Source: Sphingomonadales bacterium
Lineage (GTDB): Bacteria; Pseudomonadota; Alphaproteobacteria; Sphingomonadales; Sphingomonadaceae
Direction of reading: 5' to 3'
Assembly: GCA_012032285.1 (NCBI GenBank)
Contig: JAAURJ010000008.1
Coordinates: 1-64,000 of the forward strand
DNA length: 64,000 nucleotides
Each line of letters begins with the position of its first letter. The stretch's first letter is position 1. The notes below the pieces were generated by a model that saw nothing but the letters and a program-made list of their open reading frames with translations, ran no database searches and was not told where the DNA came from. The translations under genes were made by a program, and so were the position numbers. Shown piece after piece: positions 18,327-28,363 of this stretch.

Positions 18327-19932
18327 CTATTCAGTTGCTGTGGGCGGGGTATCCTGATTGCGGCGGCGGCGCAACATATTGGTGATGTCATCCTTATCCA
18401 CACCGCCCACCATCCAAGCAGTGATGCCATAAACGATCATACCGGAGCCGCAAAGCAGCGCCAGTGAGCCAATTTTTTCAATCACACTGCCCGAAAAATA
18501 TGGCCCCAGCAGATCCATCAGCCACCATAAAAGCGCAGACATGACCGCCACGGCCAATAGCTGCCGCATGATACGCGCAAATAATGTTCCGGTGAAACGG
18601 AACCATCCCCGTTTATGCAGCACAATATAAAGCAGGATGCAGTTGAGCGTTGCCGATAGCGCGGTTGCACCGGCAAGCCCAACAATGCCCCAGCCCAGAC
18701 CCCAGATGAACCAGATATTGAGACCGATGTTGAAGATTAGCGAAGCGAGCGCAGTGATAACAGGGGTGCGCGTATCGGACCGTGCAAAAAATCCGGGGTT
18801 CAATATCTTCACAATGACATAGGCCGGAAGCCCCGCGACCAACGCCATGGTAATATTGGCCATGATCGCGCCGTCGGCAGCGGTGAATTTCCCCGCCACA
18901 AAAAAAGCGTTGGTAAAAGGCGGGTGCGCAAATGGCTAGCGCGGCAGCGGCGGGAAGCGTGAGCAAAGTTGCCATTTCGAAGGCGTTGGATTGCAACCGC
19001 TGCGCCTCGCTCTGATCCTCGCTCTGAATATGCCGCGACAGCATGGGCAGGATCGCGGTGCCCAGCGCAATGCCGACAATGCCCAGAGGCATTTGGTTCA
19101 AACGGTCGGCGAATTTCAGCAGCGTCAGCGACCCTTGCGGCAGCGATGTGGCAAAAAATGTGTCGACAAACTGGCTGATCTGATAAATCCCCGCCCCAAA
19201 GGTTGCAGGCAGGATGACCAGACCCAGTTTTTTGACGTCAGGCGTTAAACGGGGCCGGGTGAAATGCAGTTTTAATCCGGCGCGGCGCACCTCCCAGAAC
19301 AGATAGAGCATCTGTACAAAACCCGACAGGGCAACCGCCGCCGATAGCGCGTAGACCACAAGCCTGTCATCGCCGCTATCGCCGCGCCAGTAATAGCCCG
19401 CCACAATGCCGCTGATCAGCACAAGGTTGAATAATATCGGCGCAATCGCTCCCGGTGCAAAGCGCGACCGGCTGTTGAGCAGGCCGGTGAGCATGGCGAC
19501 GATGCTGATAAAGGCGAGATAGGGAAAAGTGACGCGGCTTAAGAAAACCGCAAGATCAAATTTGCCCGGAACCGATTGGAATTCACTAGCCAATAGCCAC
19601 ACCACGCCGGGCATGGCCAGCATGATGACCGCAGAAAAAATTAGCAATATCCAGACAAAGACCGACAGCACATCATCGGCGAATTTTGCGGCCTGTGCCT
19701 CGCCATTTTCACTGGCCAGCATCCGCGAATACATGGGCACAAAAGCAACCGAAAATGCGCCTTCGGCAAATAACCGGCGAAATGTATTGGGAAAGGTAAA
19801 GGCCAGTTGATAGGCATCCGCCGCCAGCCCCGCACCCAAAACGCGGGCCAATATCATGTCGCGGATAAAACCGAATATCCGGCTGATCACTGTGAAACCC
19901 GCAATGGTGCTAGTGTTTTTGAGAAGGCTCAT
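18327..19932 (-). CDS. murJ: Lipid II flippase MurJ (one-base frameshift)
   Basis: MurJ moves lipid-linked peptidoglycan precursor across the inner membrane. The protein begins MSLLKNTSTIAGFTVISRIF and shows the family blocks RDMILARVLGAG and FTFPNTFRRLFAEGAFS, with many membrane helices. The frame breaks at 18900-18906, a run of seven A on the plus strand: removing one base joins FYQRFF to VAGKFTAADGAIMANI and gives 534 residues, the family length. MurJ is usually essential, so a sequence error is the likely explanation. A terminator at 19945-19978 separates it from secB. Confidence 0.88.
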
Positions 19933-19944
19933 GGATTAGGCCTT

Positions 19945-19978
19945 AAAAAAACAAAGGAGGCTTGATTGCCCCCTTTGC
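19945..19978 (-). terminator. Rho-independent terminator after secB
   Basis: On the minus strand AAAGGGGGC and GCCTCCTTT pair over nine positions (one G-U) around a 6-base loop, followed by GTTTTTTT. It lies 14 bases past the secB stop. Confidence 0.85.
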
Positions 19979-19991
19979 AATAATTTGTTGT

Positions 19992-20510
19992 TTAGGCTTC
20001 GCCTGCGGGTTGCTGTTCGGCCATTTGAGCGGCCTGCGCCCGTTGTTGAATGTAAAGTTGATTAAAATCAATCGGTTCCAGAACCAGCGGCGGGAAGCCG
20101 GTATCGCGCACCGCATCGGCAATGACGCGGCGGGCAAAGGGGAACATCAACCGCGGTGCTTCGCCAAAGAGGAAAGGATGCGCCTGTTCCGCATCAACAT
20201 TGCGCAGGCCGAAAAGCGTTGCATAGTCCAGCTCGACATTGAACTGCACACCTTCATCGGTCGATGCTTTGACGCCAAGTGTCATGACAACTTCATTCAC
20301 CTCTTCATTGATGCTATTGACCTGAATATTGACTTGCACATCGACTTGCGGCTGGCTGTTCCAGTTATAGCTGCTTGGAGCATTGGGATTTTCAACTGAC
20401 AAATCCTTGATATACTGGTTCAACATTCCAACCTGCGGCGCAGTATCGGCGCCATTGGGGGCGGCAGCGCCCTGAGTCCCGGATGTGATATTACCCTCTT
20501 CTTCGGCCAT
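19992..20510 (-). CDS. secB: Protein-export chaperone SecB
   Basis: A 172-residue cytoplasmic chaperone that keeps preproteins unfolded and passes them to SecA. The core shows QYIKDLSVENPNAP near residue 31, YATLFGLRN, and the conserved LFGEAPRLMFPFARRVIAD followed by GFPPLVLEPIDF. Alphaproteobacterial SecB commonly has an N-terminal extension like the Gly/Ala-rich 28 residues seen here. It diverges from the Tim44-domain gene and ends at its own terminator. Confidence 0.94.
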   Translation of the reverse strand: MAEEEGNITSGTQGAAAPNGADTAPQVGMLNQYIKDLSVENPNAPSSYNWNSQPQVDVQVNIQVNSINEEVNEVVMTLGVKASTDEGVQFNVELDYATLFGLRNVDAEQAHPFLFGEAPRLMFPFARRVIADAVRDTGFPPLVLEPIDFNQLYIQQRAQAAQMAEQQPAGEA

Positions 20511-20767
20511 TTTTCTAACTTTCCCTTATGTTACATGATGGTGGCAAATGCCCCCGAAATCGTTAACCGCCGCGCCTAGCAGGGGGTTAAGCAAAGGGCA
20601 ATCATTTGTGCATTATGACACGTAAAAAGCTTGGCAAGGGGTATTATTTGGCAAAGCCGTTTGAAACTTTGCCTCAATATCCCTATGTGAGTATAACGGC
20701 TGTATGGAAAAGAACTATTTTCCCATGCATAAGCGAACTATGAATTACCCTGATGGGCGGAGGCATT

Positions 20768-21433
20768 GTGTCAACATCTATATCCATAATCCTGCTGGCG
20801 ATGGTTGCGGCTTTTCTGGGACTTCGTCTCTATTCGGTGCTGGGCAAACGCACCGGTCATGAGCAAGAACCCGTGGCGCGTCAGCCTTTGGAGGAACAGA
20901 GTCGCGGTCCGATCATCGCGCCTGTGCCGGCGATGCAGCCTGCTGGTATAGTCAATCCCCCTGCTAGTTTTGAAATGGATAAGGATGCCGAAAGCGGTCT
21001 GCGTTCGATTATGAATGCCGACCGGCAATTTGATCCGGCGCTGTTCGTTGAGGGTGCAAAAACCGCTTATCAAATGACATTGGAAGCGTTTTGGAAAGGC
21101 GACCGCAGCGCCCTGCAATTCCTATGCGATGATGATACGCTTGATGATTTTGTTGCGGTCATAGCCGACCGGGAAGAACGCGGCGAGGTGGTTGAAAACC
21201 GTTTGATCCGTATCGAATCGGCGCGCATCATTCGTGCCGAATATGACCATCCCCTTGCCCGCATCACCATGCGCTTTGATTCTGACATTGCCGCCTTGGT
21301 AAAGGATGCCGATGGCAATGTTATTGGCGGATCATTGTCCGATGCTGTTGAAGCGCATGATATCTGGACCTTTATACGCGATATAAAAAGCGGCGACCGC
21401 AATTGGAAAATTGACGAAACCGATGCGGAATAG
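20768..21433 (+). CDS. Tim44/TimA-domain membrane-anchored protein
   Basis: A 221-residue protein with one N-terminal membrane helix (SIILLAMVAAFLGLRLYSVLG), the KRTGHEQEP motif typical of alphaproteobacterial Tim44-like proteins, a Pro-rich linker and a C-terminal Tim44 domain (FVEGAKTAYQMTLEAFWKGD onward). The mitochondrial relative tethers the import motor; bacterial TimA appears to serve the cell envelope. I choose GTG at 20768, 5 bases after GGAGG; an ATG at 20753 has no ribosome site. The 3' end overlaps the mltA start, so the two are likely coupled. Confidence 0.82.
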   Translation: MSTSISIILLAMVAAFLGLRLYSVLGKRTGHEQEPVARQPLEEQSRGPIIAPVPAMQPAGIVNPPASFEMDKDAESGLRSIMNADRQFDPALFVEGAKTAYQMTLEAFWKGDRSALQFLCDDDTLDDFVAVIADREERGEVVENRLIRIESARIIRAEYDHPLARITMRFDSDIAALVKDADGNVIGGSLSDAVEAHDIWTFIRDIKSGDRNWKIDETDAE

Positions 21434-22691
21434 GCCCATGCCGGGCGCGTTTCGGGCATTGGCCCTTTTGACCGGACCGTTATGGTTGCTTTCGGCCTGT
21501 TCCAGCGGGATCATCCCCAATGGCGGTGCATCGCCTTCTGCTTCCCGGCCTGTTGTTTCCCCGCCAGCAGATAGCGCAGCGCAGCCAGTGCCATCGACAC
21601 CCAATGCAACCCTGCCCGCCGCCACGCCAAGTGGTGCAGGCGACAATGCGGCGAGCCTGGGCGCAGTGCGCGGCCCCGCCATTGCAACTCTTTCCATCAG
21701 CCGCAGCAAAGCCGATGCCGCCATTGCGGCATTCCGCACCAGTTGCCCCGGACTGCTTCGGCGCAGCGACCAATCGGGCCTGACGCAAAATGGCGATTGG
21801 CAGGCCGCGTGCGACGCGGTGAAAAGCTGGACCGGCGATGCCGTGTCTTTTTTGCCGCGCATATGGACGCGGTGCAGGTCGGTGACGGTAAAGCCTTTGC
21901 CACCGGTTATTTCGAACCCGAAATCGCCGGATCGCGGACACGTCAACGCGGTTATGATGTGCCGGTTTATAAGCGCCCGCCCGATCTGATCGATGTCGAT
22001 CTGGGTGAATTTTCCGATGATTTGAAGGGTAAGAAAATCCGCGGCAAGGTAAAGGGCAGTGCGATGACCCTTTATGACGACCGCGCTGCTATTGAAGGCG
22101 GATCGCTTTCGGGCCGCGGCCTTGAAATTGCCTATGCCGCCGATCCGGTCGAGTTTTTCTTCCTTCAGGTGCAAGGATCGGGCCGCCTGCGCCTGCCCGA
22201 TGGCGCAATCATGCGTATCGGTTATGACAGCCAGAATGGCCGCGATTATACCGGCATTGGCAAATTGATGAAGGACCGCGGATTGCTTGGTCCTGGCGAA
22301 TCGTCGATGCAGGGCATCGTCGCATGGCTGCGCCGCAACCCCGAAGAAGGGCGCAAAATCATGCAGGAGAATAAAAGCTTTATCTTCTTTCGTGAACTGA
22401 CCGGTCCCGGCCCGCTCGGCGCAATGGGTTATCCGGTGGTCGGCGAAACCAGCGTGGCGGCGGATGTCAAATATGTGCCGCTGGGCGCCCTGTTTCCTGT
22501 CGATGGACCGCGCCGAACCCAATGGGATTTGGGTGGCGCAGGATACAGGCGGGGCGATTAAAGGCAGCAACCGGTTTGATACTTTCTGGGGTGCAGGGGA
22601 CAGGGCACGCAGCATAGCAGGCGGCATGGCGGCGCGGGGTGCGGCGCTGATTTTCTTGCCAAAGGCGTCGGTCCGGCGGCTCGGCCTTTAG
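21423..22691 (+). CDS. mltA: Membrane-bound lytic murein transglycosylase A, MltA (three one-base losses)
   Basis: A lipoprotein (lipobox LLSAC) that cleaves peptidoglycan glycan strands. MltA blocks are clear: FATGYFEPEIAGSRTRQRGY and YKRPPDLIDVDLGEF, then VEFFFLQVQGSGRL and the 3D domain with VAQDTGGAIKGSNRFDTFWG, which holds the catalytic Asp. Three losses explain the broken frame: one T in the run at 21848-21853, one C at 22488-22490 and one T at 22493-22495. With them restored the protein has 423 residues. The start at 21423 overlaps the upstream stop; ATG 21438 is possible. Confidence 0.85.
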
Positions 22692-22701
22692 GGCGTAAAC
22701 G

Positions 22702-23258
22702 ATGGCGCGGCCATTGGATGATATGGAAAAGGCGCTGTGGAGCCGCTTGATTGCGACGGTGCAGCCGCTGCACCACACGCACCAAAGCAAAGCGCCGGTG
22801 CCCCCGGCCGCAACCCAAGCGGTAAAAATGGCGTTAGAACCGGCGCGTGCAAAAGCCAAAGCGCCGCCCGGATCGCCGTCATCCAAAACGGCACCGGTGA
22901 AAACCCTGCCCAAACCCTTACCGCACAATCTTGACGGCCATTGGGACCGGCGTATCGGCAAAGGCGCGATTATTCCCGATGCCTATGTCGATCTGCACGG
23001 CAGCGCCCTGCACGGCGCGTATAACCGGCTTGATGCGGCCTTGGAGCAGGCGGCGGCGCAAAAGCACGCGTGCTGCTTTTGGTAACAGGAAAGCCGCGCA
23101 GTCATGACCGGCATAGCGGCGAGGGCCGCGGCGCCATTGCCAGCGTCGTGCGCGACTGGCTGGCCGCATCGCGCCATGCCTCCGCAATTGCCGCTGTGCG
23201 CACCGCCCATCCGCGTCATGGCGGGACAGGGGCGCTTTATATTATTTTGAAGCGGTGA
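22702..23258 (+). CDS. Smr/MutS2-type domain protein (one-base frameshift)
   Basis: The C-terminal half is a Smr domain: the VDLHG motif (AYVDLHGSALHGAYNRLDAAL) and the second block HGGTGALYIILKR. Smr domains are endonucleases acting on DNA or RNA. The N-terminal 90 residues are Ala/Pro/Lys-rich and probably disordered. The frame breaks at 23064, where one G is lost from GG; restoring it gives KARVLLLVTGKPRSH and 185 residues. It follows mltA by 10 bases. Its 3' end overlaps the 3' end of convergent dapE by 17 bases. Confidence 0.8.
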
Positions 23259-24399
23259 GGATGGCCATTATCACGCGGCGGTAAATTTCGGACAGCTGGT
23301 TCAGGTCTTCGATAGCCACCGCTTCATCCAGTTTATGCATCGTCGCATTGCACAGGCCAAATTCCACCACGGGGCAGATTTTCGACAGGAAACGCGCATC
23401 GGATGTGCCCCCTGTGGTGGACGGTTCGGGGTCCAATCCGGTCACCTGTTTGACCGCGCTGGCTATGGCGTCCGATAATTCGCCCGGCGGGGTAAAGAAA
23501 GGCTCGCCAGAGATAACCGGTTTTAATGTGCCGCCGCCGCGTTCGACAATAGCGGCGATCATGGCGGACAGGCTCGCCCCGCTGTGCCGGTCGTTAAACC
23601 GGATGGACAGCCGTGCCCCGGCGCGTGCCGGAATAACATTATGCGCCGGATTGCCGACAGTCAGGTCGGTGACCTCGATATTGCTGGCTTGGAAAAATTC
23701 GCTGCCTTCATCCAGCACCAGTGCGTCAATTTCCGCCAATATCGCGGTCAATTTGGTGATTGGATTGTCGGCCAGATGCGGATAGGCGACATGGCCCTGC
23801 ACGCCGTCAACACTGATCCACATATTGACGCTGCCGCGCCGTCCGATTTTCATCATATCACCCAGACGGTTTACGCTGGTCGGTTCGCCGACAAGGCACA
23901 TATCGGGAATGGTGCCGCGCGCCTGCATATGGTCGATCAACGCTCTTGTTCCGTAAATGGCAGGGCCTTCCTCATCGCCGGTGATGATCAGGCTGATCGT
24001 GCCAGCATCCTCAGGGATAGTGTGCAAAGCCGCGATAAAGGCGGCGATGCTGCCCTTCATATCCACCGCGCCCCGGCCATAAAGAAGGTCGCCGCGCACC
24101 TCGGGCACATACGGATCGCTGGCCCAGCCATCACCCGCCGGGACCACATCCAAATGCCCGGCAAAGGCGAAATGCCGCCCGCCATTGCCGCGTATGGCAA
24201 ACAGATTTTCGACCGGTGCGCCATGATCGGGATTAGCATCGCCTTCACCGGACACAAAACGTTCGACGGTGAACCCCAGCGGCAACAGCGCCGCTTGCGC
24301 CGCGTCAAAGACGCTGCCGGTCGCGGGCGTGACACTGGAACAGGCGATCAGCGCCTTGGCAATCGAAAGGGGGCTATGATCATTCATATTTGATTTCAT
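23242..24399 (-). CDS. dapE: Succinyl-diaminopimelate desuccinylase
   Basis: A 385-residue M20-family metallohydrolase that makes LL-diaminopimelate for lysine and cell wall. Metal-binding blocks are FAGHLDVVPAGDGW, LLYGRGAVDMKG and TGDEEGPA; the dimerisation domain follows, then the C-terminal GGTSDARFL and the CPVVEFGL block. The ATG at 24399 overlaps the upstream GST stop as ATGA, implying translational coupling; a second ATG at 24387 is also possible. Its 3' end overlaps the convergent Smr gene. Confidence 0.93.
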   Translation of the reverse strand: MKSNMNDHSPLSIAKALIACSSVTPATGSVFDAAQAALLPLGFTVERFVSGEGDANPDHGAPVENLFAIRGNGGRHFAFAGHLDVVPAGDGWASDPYVPEVRGDLLYGRGAVDMKGSIAAFIAALHTIPEDAGTISLIITGDEEGPAIYGTRALIDHMQARGTIPDMCLVGEPTSVNRLGDMMKIGRRGSVNMWISVDGVQGHVAYPHLADNPITKLTAILAEIDALVLDEGSEFFQASNIEVTDLTVGNPAHNVIPARAGARLSIRFNDRHSGASLSAMIAAIVERGGGTLKPVISGEPFFTPPGELSDAIASAVKQVTGLDPEPSTTGGTSDARFLSKICPVVEFGLCNATMHKLDEAVAIEDLNQLSEIYRRVIMAILTASK

Positions 24400-25058
24400 C
24401 CTACCGGATTTTCAAACTTTTCGATGGTCCATTCCTCGGCGGCGGCGGCTTCATACCATTGCGTCATCCAGCTGTGCTGCATCATCGTTTCGGCATAGGC
24501 GGCGGCAAAGCCGGGCAGGGTAAATCCATAGGTGACAAAGCGGGTAACCACTGGCGCAAACATGATGTCAGCGGCGCTGAATGTGCCGAATAAATAAGGC
24601 CCTTCCTTGCCAAAGCGGCTGCGTGCTTCGGCCCAAAGCTGCAATATGCGGATGGCGTCGGTCCGGGTTTCGGCGCTGATTGTCACATTGTCATAAGTCT
24701 TGCGGATATTCATTGGACATTCGCGGCGCAGCGGCAAATAGCCCGAATGCATTTCCGCGCACATGGACCGGGCCATCCCGCGGGCAACCTCATCCTTCGG
24801 CCAGAAACGCTCGCGCCCGACCTTGTCCGCCAGATAGTCGATAATCGCCATACTGTCCCAGATGACGGCATCCCCGTCCCACAATATCGGCACCTTGCCC
24901 GATGATGGGGCCAAATCTTCTTCGCGTTTGCGCTCGTCCCAGCCTTCTTCATAAAGCGGCACGGTGATTTCTTCAAAGCCAAGGCCGGATTGTTTCGCCG
25001 CCAGCCAGCCGCGCAAGGACCAGCTGGAATAGGCTTTGTTTCCGATGATCAATTTCAT
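24396..25058 (-). CDS. Glutathione S-transferase family protein
   Basis: A 220-residue protein with an N-terminal thioredoxin-like domain (MKLIIGNKAYSSWSLRGWLA, with Ser12/Ser13 where the catalytic Ser is expected, and GKVPILWDGDAVIWDSMAII as the glutathione-binding cis-Pro and ES-type region) and an all-helical C-terminal domain. The GNKAYSSWSLR start places it with the zeta/maleylacetoacetate-isomerase-like bacterial GSTs of unknown substrate. It overlaps dapE by four bases, a linkage with no obvious metabolic reason. Confidence 0.82.
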   Translation of the reverse strand: MKLIIGNKAYSSWSLRGWLAAKQSGLGFEEITVPLYEEGWDERKREEDLAPSSGKVPILWDGDAVIWDSMAIIDYLADKVGRERFWPKDEVARGMARSMCAEMHSGYLPLRRECPMNIRKTYDNVTISAETRTDAIRILQLWAEARSRFGKEGPYLFGTFSAADIMFAPVVTRFVTYGFTLPGFAAAYAETMMQHSWMTQWYEAAAAEEWTIEKFENPVG

Positions 25059-25097
25059 GTCATGCCCTTTATACGGCCTGTGCGAGGCAGTTTTTTA

Positions 25098-25724
25098 TCA
25101 GATATAGACTGCCTCTAACACGGCGGAGCGCAGTTCATCAATGCCGCCCTTTTTCTCCGCAGAGGTCACCGACATTTCAGGGTAAGCGGCGGCGCGTTTG
25201 GCAAGCGCGGCCTGTGTTTCGGCGGTGACCTTGGCCAGATCGCTCGCCTTTATCTTGTCGGTTTTGGTCAGCACTATGCGGTAACTGGTCGCCGCCGCGT
25301 CGAGCATATCGAGGATTTCGCTGTCCACATCTTTGATCCCGTGGCGGCTGTCGATCAGGACAAAAACTCGTTTCAACACGGCCCGTCCGCGCAGATAATC
25401 ATTGATCAGGTAACGCCATTTTTTCACCGTTTGCACCGGCGCTTTGGCATAGCCATAGCCAGGCATATCGACGATACGAAACAGCGCTGGATCGCCAACA
25501 TCAAAGAAATTCAGCTCCTGTGTCCGCCCTGGCGTATTCGATGCCCGCGCTAAAGCATTTCGTCCCGTCAACGCATTGATCAGGCTTGATTTTCCGACAT
25601 TGCTCCGGCCTGCAAAGGCAATTTCCGGCACGTCTGCATCGGGCAAATGTTGCAATTGCGGCGCGGATTTCAGGAAAGAAATTGGGCCGGAGAATATCTT
25701 TATATCGGTTGGATCATGGGTCAC
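25098..25724 (-). CDS. engB: Ribosome biogenesis GTPase EngB/YsxC
   Basis: A 208-residue GTPase needed for large-subunit assembly. The P-loop is GRSNVGKS at residues 39-46, the switch region is NTPGRTQELNFFDVG, G3 is DMPGYGYAKAP, and G4 is LTKTDKI. Length and motif spacing match EngB. It follows yidC by 6 bases, the usual order rpmH-rnpA-yidD-yidC-engB. Confidence 0.95.
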   Translation of the reverse strand: MTHDPTDIKIFSGPISFLKSAPQLQHLPDADVPEIAFAGRSNVGKSSLINALTGRNALARASNTPGRTQELNFFDVGDPALFRIVDMPGYGYAKAPVQTVKKWRYLINDYLRGRAVLKRVFVLIDSRHGIKDVDSEILDMLDAAATSYRIVLTKTDKIKASDLAKVTAETQAALAKRAAAYPEMSVTSAEKKGGIDELRSAVLEAVYI

Positions 25725-25730
25725 AGGGGA

Positions 25731-27506
25731 TCAGCTTTTCGCCTTTGAGGTGTCTTTATCCTCTGCCTCTTTTGCCGCTTGCTGTTTCAAAACCGGATGG
25801 CGCGAATACAGCCATTTCTGCTGCGCAATAGAGATGCAGTTGGAAACAACCCAGTAAAGCTGAAGCCCCGCCGCAAAGGGTGCCATGATGAACATCAGGA
25901 ACCATGGCATGACGGCAAAAACCTGTTTTTGCACCTCGTCCATCGGTTGCGGATTGAGTTTTTGGATCAACCACATGGTCACACCGAGCAGGATCGGCAA
26001 CACACCAATGGCCAGGAAGGCGGGCAGGGTAATCCCGGTGCCCAGCAAATTCCAGATGATATGCGCCGACGGATCGGGCGCGGACAAATCCTGAAGCCAT
26101 AACGTAAAGGGCTGGTGCCGCATTTCAATCGACAGCATCAACACCTTATACAGCGCGAAAAACACCGGGATTTGCAGAACGATAGGCAGGCATCCGGCGA
26201 GCGGGTTGACCTTTTCATCCTTATACAGCTTCATCATTTCCTGCTGCAGCTTCGGTTTGTCATCCTTATACCGTTCTTGCAGTGTTTTCAGCTTTGGCTG
26301 CAACACGCGCATCGCTGCCATGCTGGCAAATTGCCGCTGCGCCACGGGGAACATAAACAACCGGACGATAATGGTCAGGCCAATGATGGCCACGCCGAAA
26401 TTGCCGAAAATACCAAACAACCAGTGCAATATCCAAAAGAAGGGAATGGCAATGAACCAAAACCAGCCCCAATCAATCGAATAGTCAAGATAGGTAATGC
26501 CCAGTTTTTCGGTATAGTGATCGAGTATCTCCACCTCTTTTGCCCCCGCAAACAGGCGGGATGTCTGCGCTATGCTTTTGCCCGGTGCGACCTGAGTTTT
26601 CTGTGCCGAAACAATATCGGTTTGGTAATTATTGCCGCCGGCGCGCATATTGGCTTCGACCGGGGTTTTTTGATCGGGGATCATCGCGGCGAGCCAATAT
26701 TTATCGGTAAATCCGATCCAGCCGCCGGTGGTTTTGAAACTTTGCTGCTTACCCGGCGCATTATCGAGATCGTCATAATCCCAGTCATAATCGGCCGCGC
26801 CGCCAAATACGCCCATCGGTCCTGCATGGATGTTGAACGTGTCGGGATCGGCAGATTTTCCGTCGCGGCTGATCAGGCCAAAGGGCGCAATTTGAACTGC
26901 GGCAGCGCCGTTATTGGTCACGCTTTGCTTCGCGGTGACCAGATAATCCTTGTCAATCGACAGGTCGATCTGGAAAGTCTGCCCGCTATCATTGCTCCAA
27001 CTCAGCTTGACCGGGCTTTCAGGCGTCAGCTTGCTGCCGCTTGCGGTCCACAGCGTATCGGCTCCGGGCACCTTTATCCCCAAAGCGGTCCAGCCAAAAC
27101 GGGCAAAATACGCCTTTTCGGTGCGCGATGGCGCGAATAGGCGCACCGGCGGCGAATCCTTGGCCAATTCGGTGCGATGGACGAGCAGCAGCAGGTCATC
27201 GAATTTCGCACCCTGTAAATTGATCGACCCTTTCAGCTTTGGGGTTTCAATGGCGATGCGCGGGTTGGATGCAAGCGCGGAGGCAAGCGTGATTTTTTGT
27301 TTTGGCGCAGGGCCAGAGGCAATATCCCCGCCCGCCGCAACAGGAGCAGCAGACGGCGCCTGTCCACCCGCGGCCGGTTGCGGGGCGCTTTGCTGCGTCG
27401 GTGCCGGCACCAGATCGGGGAAAAACACACGGGTCAGCGGTCCCCATGCAAACAGGATGAGCGCCGCGAACAGCATGGCGATTATCACATTGCGTTTATC
27501 TTCCAC
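25731..27506 (-). CDS. yidC: Membrane protein insertase YidC/Oxa1
   Basis: A 591-residue inner-membrane insertase that works alone or with SecYEG. It has an N-terminal helix (VIIAMLFAALILFAWGPLTR), a Pro/Ala/Gln-rich linker, the large periplasmic domain, and the C-terminal 60KD_IMP domain with five helices beginning near WFWFIAIPFFWILHWLFGI; the block KVNPLAGCLPIVLQIPVFFA is diagnostic. A basic tail completes it. It lies between yidD and engB on the same strand. Confidence 0.95.
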   Translation of the reverse strand: MEDKRNVIIAMLFAALILFAWGPLTRVFFPDLVPAPTQQSAPQPAAGGQAPSAAPVAAGGDIASGPAPKQKITLASALASNPRIAIETPKLKGSINLQGAKFDDLLLLVHRTELAKDSPPVRLFAPSRTEKAYFARFGWTALGIKVPGADTLWTASGSKLTPESPVKLSWSNDSGQTFQIDLSIDKDYLVTAKQSVTNNGAAAVQIAPFGLISRDGKSADPDTFNIHAGPMGVFGGAADYDWDYDDLDNAPGKQQSFKTTGGWIGFTDKYWLAAMIPDQKTPVEANMRAGGNNYQTDIVSAQKTQVAPGKSIAQTSRLFAGAKEVEILDHYTEKLGITYLDYSIDWGWFWFIAIPFFWILHWLFGIFGNFGVAIIGLTIIVRLFMFPVAQRQFASMAAMRVLQPKLKTLQERYKDDKPKLQQEMMKLYKDEKVNPLAGCLPIVLQIPVFFALYKVLMLSIEMRHQPFTLWLQDLSAPDPSAHIIWNLLGTGITLPAFLAIGVLPILLGVTMWLIQKLNPQPMDEVQKQVFAVMPWFLMFIMAPFAAGLQLYWVVSNCISIAQQKWLYSRHPVLKQQAAKEAEDKDTSKAKS

Positions 27507-27553
27507 TGGTATAATTTCCCTGTCTATCTATTTGGTCGTTACAAATATGGGCG

Positions 27554-27766
27554 TCATGGCACCGGATCATGTCCGTGCCCGCCCCATGGCTGGCAGCGCA
27601 ATAGCCGCTTGAGCGCCAGCCAGCTACCCTTAATTGCGCCATATTTTGTAAGCGCAATTATGGCATATTGCGAACAGCTGGGCGTGAAGCGGCAAGAAGG
27701 CGGCAAAATCCGCGATGGCCCATATTGCCAGCCGCGTGCAATCAGGATCAGCAGTTTTGCGATCAT
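27554..27766 (-). CDS. yidD: Membrane protein insertion efficiency factor YidD
   Basis: A 70-residue protein of the YidD family (PF01809). The signature is intact: GPSRILPPSCRFTPSCSQYA with three cysteines, then ALTKYGAIKGSWLALKRLLR and the closing CQPWGGHGHDPVP. It helps YidC insert membrane proteins. The start overlaps the rnpA stop by 4 bases, so translation is likely coupled. Confidence 0.94.
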   Translation of the reverse strand: MIAKLLILIARGWQYGPSRILPPSCRFTPSCSQYAIIALTKYGAIKGSWLALKRLLRCQPWGGHGHDPVP

Positions 27767-28104
27767 CGCGCAACCCGGTCAAGCGCCATGTGCAAGTCGC
27801 TGCGAAGCAAGGCAAAATCCATCTCAATTCCGCCTTCCCGTCCGATCAATATATGGTCGGCGCCTGCTTTTCCTTTTTCCTCCAGCATTTCGCGCATCAA
27901 CGCACGCAGCCGCCGCCGCATTCGGTTGCGCACCACCGCATTGCCCACTTTTTTGGTGATGGTAATACCCAGCCGCTTTACAGGATCATCATCGCGCCGG
28001 TCGGAAACCAGTAAAACAAAACCGGGACGCGCGAATCGCTTGCCCCGGTTGGCGCTGAGAAAATCAGCGCGTTTTTTTATCACTGTATAAGGCGGCATCC
28101 GCAC
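27763..28104 (-). CDS. rnpA: Ribonuclease P protein component
   Basis: A 113-residue basic protein that binds the RNase P RNA and helps it cut tRNA 5' leaders. The RNR signature is present as KKVGNAVVRNRMRRRLRALM; the N-terminal block VIKKRADFLSANRGKRFARP is typical. It sits between rpmH and yidD, the near-universal bacterial order. Confidence 0.94.
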   Translation of the reverse strand: MRMPPYTVIKKRADFLSANRGKRFARPGFVLLVSDRRDDDPVKRLGITITKKVGNAVVRNRMRRRLRALMREMLEEKGKAGADHILIGREGGIEMDFALLRSDLHMALDRVAR

Positions 28105-28123
28105 GCCTCCACTTTATCTGCGC

Positions 28124-28258
28124 TTATGCAGACAGTTTTTTGCGGCCACGGTTGCGGCGTGCGTTCAAAATCGCGCGGCCCGATGCGGTGGCCATACGGT
28201 GACGGAAACCATGACGGCGTGCGCGGACAAGGTTGCTTGGTTGAAAGGTGCGCTTCAT
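28124..28258 (-). CDS. rpmH: 50S ribosomal protein L34
   Basis: A 44-residue, very basic protein read directly from the minus strand: it begins [18 protein letters not shown] and ends [11 protein letters not shown], with the [16 protein letters not shown] core unmistakable for L34. It is the first gene of the rpmH-rnpA-yidD-yidC-engB series; the rnpA start is 19 bases beyond its stop. Confidence 0.96.
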   Translation of the reverse strand: MKRTFQPSNLVRARRHGFRHRMATASGRAILNARRNRGRKKLSA

Positions 28259-28363
28259 GGCGGTAATCCTTAAAAAATTCGATGTTCAAAAAGCAAAAGG
28301 CCGCCGAATCTATACGGCGACCGCCTGTGTTGATGGGCGCATTATGGTGATAGACGGCAAAAG

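Noticed and set aside
21332-22627. 431-codon minus-strand frame over mltA
   Set aside because: Antisense of mltA, without family motifs or a plausible ribosome site.
23584-24393. 269-codon plus-strand frame over dapE
   Set aside because: Antisense of dapE and no motif; dapE has all metal motifs.
26115-27140. 341-codon plus-strand frame within yidC
   Set aside because: Antisense of yidC; His/Gln/Asn-rich composition typical of shadows and no domain.
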